A stretch of DNA of 64,000 nucleotides from Microbacteriaceae bacterium VKM Ac-2854. Its GTDB lineage: Bacteria; Actinomycetota; Actinomycetes; Actinomycetales; Microbacteriaceae. Both the position numbers and the translations under genes were made by a program. Every line of letters starts with the position of its first letter. Position 1 is the first letter of the stretch. Of this stretch, positions 51,597-60,862 are shown in pieces. The notes beneath the pieces were generated by a model. The model was not told where the DNA came from. It ran no database searches and saw nothing but the letters and a program-made list of their open reading frames with translations. Location of the stretch: the NCBI GenBank assembly GCA_013205085.1, contig JABMLH010000003.1:496001-560000 (forward strand), given 5' to 3'.

Positions 51597-53087
51597 TCAG
51601 CCGATCGTCGCGAGCAGTTTCGCGACTGCCTTCTCCGCCCGTTCGTGCGCCGCGCGGCCGCGCTCGCGCGCGATCGCCCAGGCGGCACCCGTGGCGAATC
51701 CGCCCTCCCGCGCGCGCTGCACGGATCGCAGCAGGAGCTCCTGCAACGCGTGGTCGTCGCGCTCGTCGCCCAGGGCATCCGCCGCGTCCTCGGCGAGCGC
51801 CGCCCACGATCCGCACTTCGTCCCGACCTGTTCGGGCGCGGCGTCCACCCACGCCTCGCCGACGTAGCGGAGGCGCTTGGCCGCCTTGCGCAGCTCGTGA
51901 CGCTGCTCGATCCCGCCGTCGGCGGCGGCCTCGAACGCACGCGAGACGCGACGCGCCTCGCGCTGGAGCGAGCGCCGCACGAAGTGCTTCGCCGAGTCGG
52001 CGGCCTCGGGCGTGAGCGGCGGCGCGCCGACGAGCGCGTCCAGACGCGACAGCAGCGCGAGGTACCGCTTACCGTGCAGCGCGGTGACGACGCGGCGGTG
52101 CGCCTTCGTGTAGCTCGCCGCCAGCTCGGCATCGATCCGGCCGACGGTCGCCGCCGCGTCCGGCACCTCCGCGAAGAGTTCGGCGACGCGGGCGCGCGCG
52201 ACCTCGGCGTCGCGGGCCTCGCCGAGCAGGGCCGCGAGCCATTTCAGCTCCACCCGCACGGGGTCGGTCACGGCGCGATCGAGAGCGTGCCGCGAGCCGG
52301 CGAGCACGCTGCGCAGCCGCCGGGTGAGCACCCGCATCCGGTGCACGGCGTCGTCGGTGTTCAGGCGCACCCACGGATCGGCGGAGCGCAGCTGAGCGAT
52401 CAGCTCCGAGAGCGTGGCGAGGGCGACGTCGGCGCCGGTCTCCGGCTCGCTTCGTACGGGCACCTCGGTGCCGGTGCGACCGGTGGCGCGAGCGAGCTTC
52501 GACACGCTGGATGCGGGCTGCCCACCCGCCTCGGCGAGCCGGGCGGCGACGGCGTCCAGCAGTGCGGCGCGCTCGTCGTCCCCCTCGGGGGCACCGGCCT
52601 TGAGCTCGACCTCCCACTCGCGCCACCGACGCTCCGTGCCGTCCGCGAGGTCGATCGCGACGACGAGGTCGTCGGCCAGCTCGGCGAGCTGGCCTCCGGA
52701 CGCGTCGAGCAGTCGCACGATCGTCCGAGCGGTGTTCAGGCGTGCGATCGGCGTGAGCCCGGCGACGCCGACGAAGGCGAGCACGGGCGAACGCACCGCC
52801 TTGGGCACGGTCGCCGTCCGCGTCAGTGGCACGTGCAGCTCCGTGCGAGCCTTCGCTCCGGGGAGCTTGACGTGCCAGCCCTGGTCTTCGCCGCCGACCC
52901 GGCGGCGCATCGTGATGCGACCGCGGGAGAGGGCCCGGTCGGCGGTGTCGTAGTAGACGGCGCGCATCCGCACCGTCGGCTCCTCCGCGGTGGCGGCGAT
53001 CGGCCCGACCCCGGCCAGGTCCGGCACGGCCGCATCCGCATCCACGTCGTACTTGCGCTCGATCTCGGACTGCATCGCGGTAGCCAT
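51597..53087 (-). CDS. CYTH-CHAD domain protein
   Basis: The 496-residue protein starts with a CYTH (triphosphate tunnel metalloenzyme) domain, residues 1 to about 200, with the E-x-E-x-K signature in SEIERKYDV and basic residues such as TMRRRVGGEDQGW. A CHAD helical domain follows (about 215-490), with HRMRVLTRRLRSVL and the repeated basic helix motif HELRKAAKRLRYV. CHAD domains bind polyphosphate, and CYTH binds triphosphates, so this is probably a polyphosphate-associated phosphatase or binding protein. It is divergent from the S9 peptidase. Confidence 0.93.
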   Translation of the reverse strand: MATAMQSEIERKYDVDADAAVPDLAGVGPIAATAEEPTVRMRAVYYDTADRALSRGRITMRRRVGGEDQGWHVKLPGAKARTELHVPLTRTATVPKAVRSPVLAFVGVAGLTPIARLNTARTIVRLLDASGGQLAELADDLVVAIDLADGTERRWREWEVELKAGAPEGDDERAALLDAVAARLAEAGGQPASSVSKLARATGRTGTEVPVRSEPETGADVALATLSELIAQLRSADPWVRLNTDDAVHRMRVLTRRLRSVLAGSRHALDRAVTDPVRVELKWLAALLGEARDAEVARARVAELFAEVPDAAATVGRIDAELAASYTKAHRRVVTALHGKRYLALLSRLDALVGAPPLTPEAADSAKHFVRRSLQREARRVSRAFEAAADGGIEQRHELRKAAKRLRYVGEAWVDAAPEQVGTKCGSWAALAEDAADALGDERDDHALQELLLRSVQRAREGGFATGAAWAIARERGRAAHERAEKAVAKLLATIG

Positions 53088-53123
53088 TGTTCCTGTCTAC
53101 AGGCTCGCGGCGCTCGCGCCTTC

Positions 53124-53129
53124 TAGGCT
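53124..53129 (+). promoter_or_regulatory. -10 box TAGGCT for a leaderless transcript
   Basis: TAGGCT is followed by GGCGGG and the ATG of the S9 peptidase. The divergent CYTH-CHAD gene has TAGACA at 53094-53099 six bases before its ATG. Confidence 0.6.
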
Positions 53130-53135
53130 GGCGGG

Positions 53136-55265
53136 ATGAGCGCACCGATTCCTCCCGTCGCCCGCCGCGTCCCCCTGGAGCGTCGTCACCACGGCGACGT
53201 CGTGATCGACCCGTACGAGTGGTTGCGGGAGAAGGAATCACCCGAGGTGATCGCGCACCTGGAGGCCGAGAACGCTTACACGGATGCGTCGCTCGCGCAC
53301 CTGGACGACCAGCGCGGCCGCATCTTCGACGAGATCAAGGCGCGCACGAAGGAGACGGATCTCTCGGTACCCGTGCGCGAAGGCGGCTGGTGGTACTTCT
53401 CCCGCTCATTCGAGGGCAAGCAGTACGGCGTGCACTGCCGCGCGCCGATCGGCTCCGTCGACGACTGGACCCCGCCGGACATCGCCGCGGGCGACGAACT
53501 GCCGGGTGAGCAGATCGTGCTCGACGGCAACGTCGAGGCCGAGGGGCACGACTTCTTCTCGCTCGGCTCCTTCGATGTCAGCGCCGACGGCCGCTACCTG
53601 CTCTTCGGGGTCGACGTCGAGGGTGACGAGCGCTACACGCTGCGCATCCGCGACCTCGAGTCGGGAACCGACCTCGCGGACGTGATCGAAGGCACCGGCG
53701 GTGGTGCGACGTTCGGCGCGGACGCGCGCTTCGTCTTCTACCCGACCGTCGACGAGTCCTGGCGCCCCGACACCATCTGGCGACACGAAGTCGGCAACGA
53801 CGCGAGCGCCGACGTGTCGGTGTTCACCGAGCCGGACGAACGCTACTGGATCGGCGTCGGGCTCACCCGGAGCCGACGCTACCTGGTGATCGAACTCGGA
53901 TCGAAGATCACCAGCGAGGTGCTGCTGCTGGACGCGAGCGAACCGACCGGCGAGTTCCGTTCGGTGTGGCCGCGCCGCGAGGGCGTCGAGTACGAGGTCG
54001 AGCACGCCGTGGTCGACGGAGTGGACACCCTGCTGATCAGTCACAACGACGGCGCGCTCGACTTCGAGGTGGTCGCCGAACCCGCCGACCTCGACCGCTC
54101 CCCCGAGCAGCGCGCCGCCGAGCGCCGCGTGGTGGTGCCGCACACCCCGGGCACGCGGATCGAGGGCGTCGACGCCTTCGCCGGGCACACGGTGCTCTCC
54201 TACCGCCGTGACGGCCTCACCCGGCTCGCGCTGCTGGATCCGGCCGCCGACGGCCCCGCAGCGCTCCGCGAGATCGGCTACGACGAACCGCTGTACGACA
54301 CCGGGCTCTCGGGCAACCCGGAGTGGGCGCAGCCGGCGATCCGGGTGGTGTTCACCTCCTTCGTCACAGCGTCGACCGTGCTCGAGATCGACGTGACCAG
54401 CGGCGAGCGCCGCGTGCTGAAGCAGCAGCCGGTGCTCGGCGGCTACGACCCGAGCCGCTATGTGCAGCGTCGGGAATGGACGACGGCGCACGACGGCACC
54501 CGCATCCCGATCTCCCTGGTGTGGCGGGCGGATACGGCGCGCCCCGGCGATGAGCCCGCTCCCCTGGTGCTCTACGGCTACGGCTCCTACGAGGCGAGCA
54601 TCGACCCGGGCTTCTCCATCGCACGCTTGTCGCTGCTGGATCGCGGCGTGGTGTTCGCGATCGCGCACGTGCGCGGCGGCGGCGAGATGGGCCGCTCGTG
54701 GTACGAGCACGGCAAGACGCTGACCAAGCGCAACACCTTCACCGACTTCGTGGACAGCGCGCGGCACCTGATCGCGGCCGGCTTCACCACTCCCGAGCTG
54801 CTGGTCGGCCAGGGCGGATCGGCGGGCGGGCTGCTGATGGGAGCCGTCGCGAACCTGGCCCCCGAGCTCTTCGCGGGCATCCTGGCGCAGGTGCCGTTCG
54901 TGGACGCGCTGACCTCCATCCTCGACCCGTCGCTGCCGCTGACCGTGATCGAGTGGGACGAGTGGGGCGACCCGCTGCACGACCCCGAGGTCTACGCGTA
55001 CATGCGCTCCTACTCGCCGTACGAGAACGTGCGCTCGGATGCGCGCTACCCGCGCATCCTCGCCACCACCAGCCTGAACGACACCCGCGTGCTCTACGTC
55101 GAGCCGGCGAAGTGGGTGGCCCGCCTGCGCGAGGTCGGCGCACCCGCGCTGCTGAAGACCGAGATGTCCGCCGGGCACGGTGGTGTCAGCGGACGCTATG
55201 AGCGCTGGCGCGAGGTGGCGTTCGAGTACGCGTGGCTGCTGGACGTGCTGGGCAAGGCCGAATAG
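53136..55265 (+). CDS. S9 family (prolyl oligopeptidase-type) peptidase
   Basis: The protein of 709 residues has an N-terminal beta-propeller domain and a C-terminal alpha/beta-hydrolase domain, in the oligopeptidase B arrangement. The triad is Ser562 in GQGGSAGGLLMG, Asp649 in LNDTRVLYVE and His681 in AGHGGVSGRYERW. The N-terminus RRVPLERRHHGDVVIDPYEW is typical, and no signal peptide is present. It cleaves short peptides after basic residues or proline in the cytoplasm. It is the first gene before the maltokinase-like gene, with about 88 bases between. Confidence 0.95.
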   Translation: MSAPIPPVARRVPLERRHHGDVVIDPYEWLREKESPEVIAHLEAENAYTDASLAHLDDQRGRIFDEIKARTKETDLSVPVREGGWWYFSRSFEGKQYGVHCRAPIGSVDDWTPPDIAAGDELPGEQIVLDGNVEAEGHDFFSLGSFDVSADGRYLLFGVDVEGDERYTLRIRDLESGTDLADVIEGTGGGATFGADARFVFYPTVDESWRPDTIWRHEVGNDASADVSVFTEPDERYWIGVGLTRSRRYLVIELGSKITSEVLLLDASEPTGEFRSVWPRREGVEYEVEHAVVDGVDTLLISHNDGALDFEVVAEPADLDRSPEQRAAERRVVVPHTPGTRIEGVDAFAGHTVLSYRRDGLTRLALLDPAADGPAALREIGYDEPLYDTGLSGNPEWAQPAIRVVFTSFVTASTVLEIDVTSGERRVLKQQPVLGGYDPSRYVQRREWTTAHDGTRIPISLVWRADTARPGDEPAPLVLYGYGSYEASIDPGFSIARLSLLDRGVVFAIAHVRGGGEMGRSWYEHGKTLTKRNTFTDFVDSARHLIAAGFTTPELLVGQGGSAGGLLMGAVANLAPELFAGILAQVPFVDALTSILDPSLPLTVIEWDEWGDPLHDPEVYAYMRSYSPYENVRSDARYPRILATTSLNDTRVLYVEPAKWVARLREVGAPALLKTEMSAGHGGVSGRYERWREVAFEYAWLLDVLGKAE

Positions 55266-55353
55266 CTCCCAGCGCAAGCCCGAGCGTGCGTCGCGACGCA
55301 GAGACTACGCTCGAACGGGGGCAACGGTGCCACGACGACGAAGGGCGGCCAGC

Positions 55354-56793
55354 ATGACGGATCCGGTATCGATCGAGCAGCTCGCGCCGTGGGTGGCGGA
55401 CCAGCGCTGGTACGCCAGCAAGGGCAAGCTGCCGACCCTGGAGGTCAAGGGCCTCTGGCGGCTGAGCGCCGACGACGCCGAGATCCTGGTCTACCTCTTC
55501 ATCGATCGCGCGGGCGCCCTGCCGGTGCTCTACCAGGTGCCGCTCACGGTGCGCCGTGACGCGGAGCCGACGTTGGCGGGCGCCCTGGTGCAGACGTCCG
55601 AGGGCGGCTTCGTCTACGACGGCCCGCACGACCCCGCGTTCGCGCGTGCGTTACTGAGCATGATCACGGAGCAGTCCGCTTCGGATGAGGTCGGCAGTAT
55701 CGGCGGCGCCCGCGCGTTCGGGCATCTGCAGCCCGGAGCGGCCGTCGGCGAGGTCGTCTCGGCGCGAGTGCTCAGCGGCGAGCAGTCGAACACATCCATC
55801 ATCTACGAGACCCTCGGCGCGGACGGAGCCCCTGGCACGCCGGTGATCTGCAAGGTGTTCCGCGCGCTGCACAACGGCGACAACCCCGACGTGACGGTGC
55901 AGTCCGCCCTGAACGCGGCCGGCAGTCTGCTGGTGCCGCCGGTCGTCGGCAACGTGACCGGCGAATGGGACGACTCGGGTGAGGAATCGGGCCGGGCCCA
56001 TGGGCACCTCGCCTTCGCCCAGGAGTTCCTGCCCGGCGTGCGCGACGCGTGGCGCGTCGCTCTGGACGCCGTCGGCTCGGGCCACGACTTCAGCGCAGAG
56101 GCCCGCGCCCTCGGGATCGCGACGGCCGAGGTGCACGCCACTCTCGCGTCGGTGATGGAGACCGAGGACGCGACGCCCGAGACGGTAGCGCGGATCGTCG
56201 CGACCATGCGGCGCCGGCACGCGATCGCGGTGCGCGAGGTGCCCGAGATCGCGGAGAACAGCGAGGCCATCGAGCGGGTCTACGCCGCGGCGGCGACCGC
56301 CGTCTGGCCGCAACTGCAGCGGATCCACGGCGACTATCACCTCGGCCAGGTCCTCGCGGTTCCCGATCGTGGCTGGGTCCTGCTGGACTTCGAGGGTGAG
56401 CCGTTGCGCCCCATGAACGAGCGGCGGATGCCCGACCTCATCCTGCGCGACGTGGCCGGCATGCTGCGCTCGTTCGACTACGCCGCCGGAGCGCAGATGC
56501 AGGCCCATCCCGGCACGGATGCGTCCGCGTGGGCGAGCGCCGCCCGGCGATCGTTCGTCGACGGTTACATCGAGAGCTCCGGCTACGACCTGCGGGCGCA
56601 CCGCCCGGTGCTGGATGCGTTCGAGATCGACAAGGCGATCTACGAGGCGATCTACGAGGCGCGCAACCGCCCGGCCTGGCTGTCGATCCCGATCGCCGCC
56701 ATCGCTCGGCTCGCGCACCGACAGCCCCTCGACCCCCTGAGCGACTTCTCCGTCCCGGAGGACGCCGACCTGCACGTCGACCCACCCGCGTAA
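55354..56793 (+). CDS. Maltokinase-like aminoglycoside-phosphotransferase-fold protein
   Basis: The 479-residue protein has an N-terminal cap (LAPWVADQRWYASKGKLPTL) as in actinobacterial maltokinases, then a kinase fold with the catalytic HGDYHLGQVL and the metal-binding LLDFEGEPLRP. These motifs match Mak/Pep2, which phosphorylates maltose to maltose-1-phosphate for the GlgE alpha-glucan pathway. No treS or glgE is adjacent, so the pathway role is inferred from homology only. The ATG is preceded by AAGGGCGG; a GTG at 55327 is a possible earlier start. Confidence 0.88.
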   Translation: MTDPVSIEQLAPWVADQRWYASKGKLPTLEVKGLWRLSADDAEILVYLFIDRAGALPVLYQVPLTVRRDAEPTLAGALVQTSEGGFVYDGPHDPAFARALLSMITEQSASDEVGSIGGARAFGHLQPGAAVGEVVSARVLSGEQSNTSIIYETLGADGAPGTPVICKVFRALHNGDNPDVTVQSALNAAGSLLVPPVVGNVTGEWDDSGEESGRAHGHLAFAQEFLPGVRDAWRVALDAVGSGHDFSAEARALGIATAEVHATLASVMETEDATPETVARIVATMRRRHAIAVREVPEIAENSEAIERVYAAAATAVWPQLQRIHGDYHLGQVLAVPDRGWVLLDFEGEPLRPMNERRMPDLILRDVAGMLRSFDYAAGAQMQAHPGTDASAWASAARRSFVDGYIESSGYDLRAHRPVLDAFEIDKAIYEAIYEARNRPAWLSIPIAAIARLAHRQPLDPLSDFSVPEDADLHVDPPA

Positions 56794-56804
56794 CCTCCCC
56801 GCTA

Positions 56805-56843
56805 GCGCGCGAGGGCGCCGCCGCCCGGGGCGCCCTCGCGCGC
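56805..56843. terminator. Hairpin, family B copy 1, at a convergent junction
   Basis: GCGCGCGAGGGCGCC (56805-56819) pairs perfectly with 56829-56843. An outer CCCCGC/GCGGGG pair extends it. It lies between the maltokinase-like stop and the stop of the oxidoreductase on the other strand, so it can terminate both. Confidence 0.75.
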
Positions 56844-56862
56844 CGGCGGGGTCCCTCGCGAC

Positions 56863-58359
56863 TCAGCGCGGGGCGAGGGGGCGCGTTGCCGGGCCCTCCA
56901 GGACGGTGCCGTCGGGGGCGAAGCGGGAGGCGTGCAGCGGGCAGTCCCAGGAGCGTTCGAGATCGTTCCAGTGCACAACGCCGCCCAGGTGCGAACACAC
57001 CCCGGAGACGGCGCAGCGGCGCCCGTCCACGGTGGCGACGGCTTCGGGCAGCAGGCCGCGGTGCGTGACGATGCCCGCTCCCTCCTCGGGCACCGTCGGG
57101 GCCGTGCGCAGCGCATCCCACCACCCCTTCGCGGCCCATCGCGCCACGGCGGCCCCGGCTCCGGCGCCCTCAGCGATCACCTTCGGCAGCGTCGGCCGGT
57201 GGTGCAGCGTCTTCGCCCACGGCGGTGTGCTGCCGTCCAGGTCTCCCGTCAGCGTCAGCGCCGCGGCGACGGCGTTGGTCATGCCCCACTTGTCGTAGCC
57301 GGTCGCGAGGAAGATCCGGCCGCGGCCGCGCGGCAACCAACCCACGAACGGTACGCGGTGCGGCGAACGGTAGTCCTGAGCACCCCACGCCGCGATCGGC
57401 TCCGCACCGGGGAACGCGCTCCGCGTCCAGGCGACGAGATCATCGATCCGCTCCCGCGCCGACTCCTCGCGACCCGTCGGATGCCCGTTGCCGCCGACCA
57501 GCAGCAGCCGCTCGCCGTCCAGGTCCGCGTCACGCAGCGACCGGACGGGCTCGTCGACCGAGATGTACATCCCCTCCGGCGGGTCGGTCACGCCGCGGAA
57601 CGCGACCAGGTACGAGCGGTGAGCGGTGAGCTTGGCGAAGTAGAGCCCGCGGTCGAGGATGGGCGTGCCGGTGAGCAGGTACGCCCGGTCGGCGGTGACC
57701 ACGCCGCGACTCGTCCGGATGCGCACGGGCGCTGACGCCCGCATCCCCAACACGCGGGTACGCGGGATCAGCACGCCGCCGAGGGCGCGGAAGTCGGCGG
57801 CGAGCGCGGTGAGCACCGCCATCGGGTCGAACTGCGCCTGGTCGTCGAGCGCGACGGCGGCGAGCGCCGGGAACGCGACGTCGGGCCGATCGACGAAGCG
57901 GGTGACGAGGCCGAACTCCCGGGCGACGGCGTGTTCGCGGCGAAGCGTCTGCACGCCCTCGACGGTCGTCGCGTGGCTGTACGCGGTTCGGCGCTGCACC
58001 GGCACTCCGGCGCCGTCGAGGTAGTCGAGCAGCCACTGCGCGCCCGCGAGGTTCGACGCGACATAGGCGGCGGTGACGGCGGCCGTGTTGTGGCTGCGGA
58101 TCAGGCCGAGGTGCTCCCCCTGCAACAGGCTGAGTTTGGCGGTGGTGGCTCCGGTCGCCGCTGCCCCCACCTCGCCACCCTCGAGAACGGCGACCCGGCG
58201 CCCGGATCGCTGCAGCAGCAGAGCAGTCACCAGGCCCGTGAGCCCGGCCCCGACGACGAGGTCGTCGTAGTGCGCCTGCGGCTGGAAGGTGTCGCCGGGA
58301 ACGGGCGGATGAGCGCTCCGCCAGATCGACTCGGTGCGGTACTCCGTGGTGGGCATCAT
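56863..58359 (-). CDS. FAD-dependent oxidoreductase with C-terminal Rieske domain
   Basis: The protein of about 498 residues begins with a GxGxxG-type FAD motif (DDLVVGAGLTGLVTALLLQRS), in a DAO/glycine-oxidase-like fold, with TGATTAKLSLLQGEHLG. The C-terminal 70 residues form a Rieske [2Fe-2S] domain: Cys455-x-His457 in GVCSHLGG and Cys473-x2-His476 in DCPLHASRF. It passes electrons between flavin and iron-sulphur centre; the substrate is unknown. ATGs at 58359 and 58356 are both possible starts. It is a single-gene unit. Confidence 0.92.
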   Translation of the reverse strand: MMPTTEYRTESIWRSAHPPVPGDTFQPQAHYDDLVVGAGLTGLVTALLLQRSGRRVAVLEGGEVGAAATGATTAKLSLLQGEHLGLIRSHNTAAVTAAYVASNLAGAQWLLDYLDGAGVPVQRRTAYSHATTVEGVQTLRREHAVAREFGLVTRFVDRPDVAFPALAAVALDDQAQFDPMAVLTALAADFRALGGVLIPRTRVLGMRASAPVRIRTSRGVVTADRAYLLTGTPILDRGLYFAKLTAHRSYLVAFRGVTDPPEGMYISVDEPVRSLRDADLDGERLLLVGGNGHPTGREESARERIDDLVAWTRSAFPGAEPIAAWGAQDYRSPHRVPFVGWLPRGRGRIFLATGYDKWGMTNAVAAALTLTGDLDGSTPPWAKTLHHRPTLPKVIAEGAGAGAAVARWAAKGWWDALRTAPTVPEEGAGIVTHRGLLPEAVATVDGRRCAVSGVCSHLGGVVHWNDLERSWDCPLHASRFAPDGTVLEGPATRPLAPR

Positions 58360-58417
58360 CGGGCTGACGCTACGCCGCCCATCTGCGTCGCGCTGGGTGT
58401 TGACAACGGCGGGCCAC

Positions 58418-59566
58418 CTAGAGCCAGTTCCAGCGCTTGAAGATGATGTAGAGCGTGCCACTGGAGACGACCATCAGGCCCAGCGCACCGAAGTAGCCCC
58501 AGGCGAGGTGCAGCTCGGGCATCACGTCGAAGTTCATGCCGTAGATCGAGGAGATCAGGGTCGGTGCCAGGAAGATCGCGGCCCAGGCCGAGATCCGCTT
58601 GACCTCCGCGTTCTGCACGTTGCTCGCCTCCGCGAGCTTCTGCATGTCGTCGTTCTGCCGCTGGGCGACGAGGGTGGCATTCACGGTCAGGATCTCGCGC
58701 AGGGTCACCCGGAAGCCGTCCACCCGCTCGTTCACCACGGCGACGTGGTCGGCGACGTCACGCAGGTACCGGCGCAACTCGACGTTGGACTGGAAGATCG
58801 CGAAGTCGGTGACCAGCCGCTGCAGCATGCCCGTCAGCGGCGCCGTCGCGCGCTGGAAGTCGAGCACTTCCTGGCTGAGCTCGTAGATGCGTCGGGACAC
58901 GTTGCGGTCGCCGGCGAACACCTGCGTCTCGATCTCGTCGATGTCGTTCTCCAGGCCGGCGACCACCGGCGAGTACTGGTCGACCACGGCGTCCAGAACC
59001 GCGTAGAGCACCGCGACCGGCCCGAGGGTGAGCATCTCGGGGTCGTGCTCCATCCGCTGCCGGACCAGGCCGAGGTTGGGCTTCTCGCTGTGCCGGACCG
59101 AGACGACGAAGTTCGAGCCGATGAACAGGTGCAGCTCGCCGAAGTCGACCTCCTCGCGCGCATCCGAGTAGCTCGCCGCGCGCAGCACCAGGAACATGTC
59201 GGTGCCGTACCGCTCCAGCTTCGGCCGCTGGTGCGCGGCGATCGCGTCCTCGATCGCCAGCGGGTGCATCGAGAACTCCTCCTCGAGCGCGGTCAATTCC
59301 TCGGCGGTCGGGCGGTACAGGCCGATCCAGGCCATCGCGTCCGGCAGCTTCTGCAGCAGCTGCAGGGTCTCGGGGATGCTGCCGGGTGAATACACCCGCT
59401 TGCCGTGCATGTAGATCGCGTTGTCGACGGTGCTGCTGCCGCGGCGGGCGGACTCCTGCGCCGAGATCGCGATCGGAGCCGTGTCCTCGGTGACCGGCCT
59501 CGATCGCTGGCCGAGGGGGCGCTGGCCGAGGTTGAGGATCGCGGACGGGACCTTGGGCAGTTTCAT
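58418..59566 (-). CDS. corA: CorA family magnesium/cobalt transporter
   Basis: The 382-residue protein has a large cytoplasmic domain and two C-terminal membrane helices. The selectivity motif YGMNF is at residues 342-346, and the protein ends with basic KRWNWL as usual in CorA. It forms a homopentameric Mg2+ channel. The start ATG at 59566 has GGAGGG eight bases upstream; an upstream in-frame ATG is not needed. It is divergent from sbcD. Confidence 0.95.
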   Translation of the reverse strand: MKLPKVPSAILNLGQRPLGQRSRPVTEDTAPIAISAQESARRGSSTVDNAIYMHGKRVYSPGSIPETLQLLQKLPDAMAWIGLYRPTAEELTALEEEFSMHPLAIEDAIAAHQRPKLERYGTDMFLVLRAASYSDAREEVDFGELHLFIGSNFVVSVRHSEKPNLGLVRQRMEHDPEMLTLGPVAVLYAVLDAVVDQYSPVVAGLENDIDEIETQVFAGDRNVSRRIYELSQEVLDFQRATAPLTGMLQRLVTDFAIFQSNVELRRYLRDVADHVAVVNERVDGFRVTLREILTVNATLVAQRQNDDMQKLAEASNVQNAEVKRISAWAAIFLAPTLISSIYGMNFDVMPELHLAWGYFGALGLMVVSSGTLYIIFKRWNWL

Positions 59567-59707
59567 GGTGGTATCCCTCCTCGTGGCGCGGCGTGCCGCC
59601 ACCCATTGTCGTCCCTCGACGTGAATGGCGGGTGTCGTCGCATTCGATGTCGGAGGTGGCGGCTAGCGTCGATCTCGTAAGCATCGGATTCGATCCCGGA
59701 AGGCATC

Positions 59708-60862
59708 ATGAGGCTCCTGCACACCTCGGACTGGCACATCGGTCGCACGTTCCACGGTCACTCGACCGTGGCAGCACTGCGTACCGTGCTCGCGGCGCTC
59801 GTCGAGACGGTGCGGGCCGAGCGGATCGACGTGGTGCTGATCGCCGGCGACGTCTTCGACTCCGCGATGCCCGCTGCGGAGCACTACACGGTGCTGACGG
59901 AGACCCTGGTCGCCCTGCGCGATGCGGGAGCCGAGGTCGTCGTCACCAGCGGCAACCACGACTCCGCCGCACGGTTGGGCTTCCAGTCCGCCTTCCTCGG
60001 TCGATCGGGCGTGCACGTGATCACCCAGGCCGAGCAGATCCTGGAACCCGTCGAGCTGACGGACGAGCACGGTCCGGTTCGTGTGTACGGGATCCCCTAT
60101 CTGGAACCCTCGCTCTACCGGCATCGTCACCCCGAGCAGCAGCTGCGCCGGCACGACGAGGTGCTCGGCTTCGTGATGGACGGCATCCGCGCCGACGCCG
60201 CGGAACACAACGCCCGCTCCGTCGTCCTCGCACACTGCTTCGCGGTCGGGGTCGGCGCCGCGTCGGCGGACGACGTCGAGCGCGACATCACGGCCGGCGG
60301 CCTCGACTACGTCGCACTCGAACGCTTCGACGGGCCCGACTACGTGGCACTCGGCCACATCCACGGGCGCGCCGTTCTGCGCGAGGGCGTGCGCTACTCC
60401 GGCGCTCCCCTGCACTACTCGTTCGGCGAGAGCGACAAGCCGCGCGGCGCCTGGATCATCGAGCTCGGAGCCGACGGTCTCGAGGGCGCGAGCTGGTCGC
60501 CGCTGCCGGTGCCCCGCCGACTCACCCGGCTGCAGGGCACGCTCGACGAGCTGTTGAACGACCCGTCCAACTCGGAGTACGAGCAGGACTGGGTCTTCGC
60601 CACGCTGACGGATGCCCTGCGCCCGTTGGACGCGATGACGCGCCTGCAGGAGCGCTACCCGAACTGCACCGCGCTGGAGCACCGGCCGCCCGTGGCCGTC
60701 ACGGACGGCGCCGTGAGATACGCCGCCCGGGTGCGCGGCAAGAGCGAGGCGCAGATCGTGGGCGAGTTCCTCGAACACGTCCGCGGCGTCGGTCCGACCG
60801 CCGGCGAGACGGCGATCGTCGCGGAAGCGCTCGCGACGCTGGACGCGGAGACGACGCGATGA
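59708..60862 (+). CDS. sbcD: Exonuclease SbcCD subunit D
   Basis: The 384-residue nuclease has the Mre11-type phosphoesterase motifs: HTSDWHIGRTFHGHS, IAGDVFDSAMP, VTSGNHDS, VLAHCF and LGHIHGRAVL. It forms the nuclease half of SbcCD, which cuts hairpins and processes protein-blocked DNA ends with Mn2+. Start ATG at 59708 follows GGAAGG. The stop overlaps sbcC as ATGA, so the two are translationally coupled. Confidence 0.97.
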   Translation: MRLLHTSDWHIGRTFHGHSTVAALRTVLAALVETVRAERIDVVLIAGDVFDSAMPAAEHYTVLTETLVALRDAGAEVVVTSGNHDSAARLGFQSAFLGRSGVHVITQAEQILEPVELTDEHGPVRVYGIPYLEPSLYRHRHPEQQLRRHDEVLGFVMDGIRADAAEHNARSVVLAHCFAVGVGAASADDVERDITAGGLDYVALERFDGPDYVALGHIHGRAVLREGVRYSGAPLHYSFGESDKPRGAWIIELGADGLEGASWSPLPVPRRLTRLQGTLDELLNDPSNSEYEQDWVFATLTDALRPLDAMTRLQERYPNCTALEHRPPVAVTDGAVRYAARVRGKSEAQIVGEFLEHVRGVGPTAGETAIVAEALATLDAETTR